Below, in pieces: positions 62,709-64,000 of a stretch of 64,000 nt of DNA. A program made the translations under genes and the position numbers. A model generated the notes under the pieces. That model was not told where the DNA came from. It was given only the letters and a program-made list of their open reading frames with translations, and ran no database searches. Within the stretch, counting starts at the first letter, position 1; each line of letters opens with the position of its first letter. Source of the DNA: Flavobacteriales bacterium. GTDB lineage: Bacteria; Bacteroidota; Bacteroidia; Flavobacteriales_E; Vicingaceae. Location of the stretch: NCBI GenBank assembly GCA_905339165.1, contig CAJPFH010000025.1:1-64000 (forward strand). The letters are read 5' to 3'.

Positions 62709-63196
62709 AGAAAACAATAACGAAAGACGAATTATTTAATATAATTGCACAAATTCCGGATCCCGAAATTCCTGTTCTTTCTATCGGAGAGCTTGGTGTA
62801 TTGCGTAATATAGAAATGCACCAAGATAAAGTGGTAGTAGTTATTACACCCACCTATTCGGGCTGTCCGGCAATGAAGTTTTTTGAACAAGAAATTTTAT
62901 CTGTTGCAAAAGAAGCGGGGGTAAACTATGTGGAAATAAAAACCATTTATTCGCCCGTATGGACTACCGATTGGATTAGTGATACCGCAAAAATGAAACT
63001 AAAAGAATATGGTATTGCACCCCCTCAGGGAACTTCAGATAAAAGTTTTTTATTTGGCCAACCTAAAAAAATTAATTGCCCCAAGTGCCACTCGGAAAAT
63101 ACCGAGTTAAAAAGCCAGTTTGGCTCTACCTCCTGCAAAGCTCTTTATTTTTGTAAACAATGCACAGAACCTTTTGAATACTTTAAATGCATTTAA
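62702..63196 (+). CDS. paaD: Phenylacetate degradation protein PaaD (MIP18-like, with zinc ribbon)
   Basis: A 164-residue protein needed for epoxidase maturation, probably through iron-sulfur or iron insertion. The MIP18/DUF59 domain (about 1-105) has IPDPEIPVLSIGELGVLRNIE and PTYSGCPAMKFFEQEI, including the conserved Cys in SGCPAM. A C-terminal zinc ribbon (about 125-162) carries CPKCHSE and FCKQCTEPF. Both parts are standard for PaaD. It overlaps paaC at its start and runs close to the paaG-like gene. Confidence 0.93.
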   Translation: MVKKTITKDELFNIIAQIPDPEIPVLSIGELGVLRNIEMHQDKVVVVITPTYSGCPAMKFFEQEILSVAKEAGVNYVEIKTIYSPVWTTDWISDTAKMKLKEYGIAPPQGTSDKSFLFGQPKKINCPKCHSENTELKSQFGSTSCKALYFCKQCTEPFEYFKCI

Positions 63197-63198
63197 AT

Positions 63199-63981
63199 AT
63201 GGAATACACCTCTATTAAATTTTCTATAGAAAAAAACGTAGGAATCATAAAACTAAATCGGCCCGATGTGCTTAATAGTTTTAACCGAGATATGGCTTTA
63301 GCATTTCAGCATGTTTTAGATGAGTGTACCCATAATCCATTGGTAAGGGCCATTTTAATAACAGGAGAGGGAAGGGCTTTTTGTGCAGGGCAAGATTTAG
63401 CCGAAGTAATATCGTCAGAGGGTCCCGAACTCCAGCGAATTGTAAAAGAACATTACAATCCCATTGTTTTAAAAATAAGAACCGTAGAAAAGCCGGTAGT
63501 TTGTGCAGTAAATGGAGTGGCAGCAGGTGCGGGTGCTAATATTGCACTAGCATGCGATATTACGTTAGCCGGTAAATCAGCCTCATTTATTCAGGCTTTT
63601 AGTAAAATAGGTTTAATACCAGATAGTGGAGGAACATTTACGTTACCTCGTTTAGTGGGTATTCAAAAAGCGAGTGCCCTCATGATGCTTGGTGAAAAAA
63701 TTTCAGCCTCTGATGCGGAAAAAATGAATATGATTTATAAATCTATTGACGATGACCAATTAATGAATGAAGCGGTTTTACTTGCTCAAAAACTTGCTGC
63801 AATGCCTACTAAGGCTATAGGTTTAACAAAACGGGCATTAAATAAATCAATGATAAATAACTTAAATTCTCAATTAGATTTGGAAGAAGAGTTACAAACC
63901 GAAGCAGGAAAATCATTCGATTATAATGAGGGAGTAAAGGCCTTTCTCAAGAAAAGACCTCCTATTTTTAAAGGCGAGTAA
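63199..63981 (+). CDS. paaG: Enoyl-CoA hydratase/isomerase, PaaG-like
   Basis: A 260-residue crotonase-fold protein. From ATG 63199 it reads MEYTSIKFSIEKNVGIIKLNRPDVLNSFN. ITGEGRAFCAGQDL and VCAVNGVAAGAGANIALACDI form the CoA and oxyanion-hole region, and FIQAFSKIGLIPDSGGTFTLPRLVG is close to PaaG, which converts the ring epoxide to the oxepin-CoA form. A PaaF-type hydratase is the alternative. An in-frame ATG at 63187 lies inside the paaD stop region and is less likely; if used, it would add four residues. The gene ends 19 bases before the window edge, and downstream paa genes are expected. Confidence 0.88.
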   Translation: MEYTSIKFSIEKNVGIIKLNRPDVLNSFNRDMALAFQHVLDECTHNPLVRAILITGEGRAFCAGQDLAEVISSEGPELQRIVKEHYNPIVLKIRTVEKPVVCAVNGVAAGAGANIALACDITLAGKSASFIQAFSKIGLIPDSGGTFTLPRLVGIQKASALMMLGEKISASDAEKMNMIYKSIDDDQLMNEAVLLAQKLAAMPTKAIGLTKRALNKSMINNLNSQLDLEEELQTEAGKSFDYNEGVKAFLKKRPPIFKGE

Positions 63982-64000
63982 TTGATTAACAACTATTAAC

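Overview
The window is a gap-poor, AT-rich chromosome segment of a Bacteroidota bacterium, most likely close to the Flavobacteriales. The evidence is the type IX secretion/gliding genes (gldJ, porP/sprF, porU, porV, a PorE-like gene), many exported proteins with T9SS C-terminal sorting domains, promoter boxes of the Bacteroidota type (TTTG ... TAnnTTTG) in place of strong Shine-Dalgarno sites, and the gene order murF-gldJ-porU-porV-...-cdd-pdhA-pdhC. No phage, insertion sequence, integrase, CRISPR array or rRNA gene was seen. No gene-free stretch exceeds 300 bases except 51804-52133, which holds two tRNA genes, a terminator and a promoter.

Layout. 1-4357 (minus): a cut-off secreted PKD-like protein, a small secreted protein of unknown role, and a large glycine-rich PKD surface protein with a type-B sorting domain. 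4453-12593 (minus): tRNA-Val, then housekeeping genes (folC, a TonB-ExbD-ExbB set, nhaD, an MscS channel, an amino-acid dehydrogenase, anmK). 12666-30985: acyl-CoA dehydrogenase and murF, then the T9SS block gldJ and porP (minus) divergent from porU-porV-ispF (plus). Next is a tight minus-strand operon of six genes (a CotH-type kinase with a T9SS signal, a lipoprotein, a repeat protein, a VTC polyphosphate-polymerase-like protein, a DUF4956 membrane protein and a DUF2490 barrel), followed by cdd-pdhA-pdhC. 31001-41304: T9SS cargo genes and a surface module of a PKD protein (type-B signal), a PorP/SprF protein and a PorE-like OmpA protein. 41392-50773: metabolism and envelope quality control (saccharopine dehydrogenase family, DUF423, TPR-SpoIIE phosphatase, YchF, MoxR, SurA-type isomerases, flavin reductase). 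50775-57977: a diheme cytochrome, tRNA-Arg and initiator tRNA-fMet, era-der, a DUF2147 protein, a PLP enzyme, an RCC1-type T9SS cargo and a small conserved protein. 58060-63981: the phenylacetate cluster, with paaE and a beta-CASP nuclease divergent from paaABCD and a paaG-like gene; it probably continues past the right edge.

How it works together. PorU and PorV form part of the cell-surface attachment complex that processes and anchors T9SS cargo, while GldJ and PorP/SprF proteins serve the secretion and gliding machine. At least seven proteins here carry sorting domains for that route. The most unusual assembly is the CotH-VTC-DUF4956 operon, which sits inside an otherwise conserved T9SS/pyruvate dehydrogenase neighbourhood and pairs a cytoplasmic phosphate-polymer enzyme with an exported kinase. 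Many start sites were moved inward from the longest reading frame, using signal peptides, terminators, tRNA genes or promoter boxes as stated in each entry.
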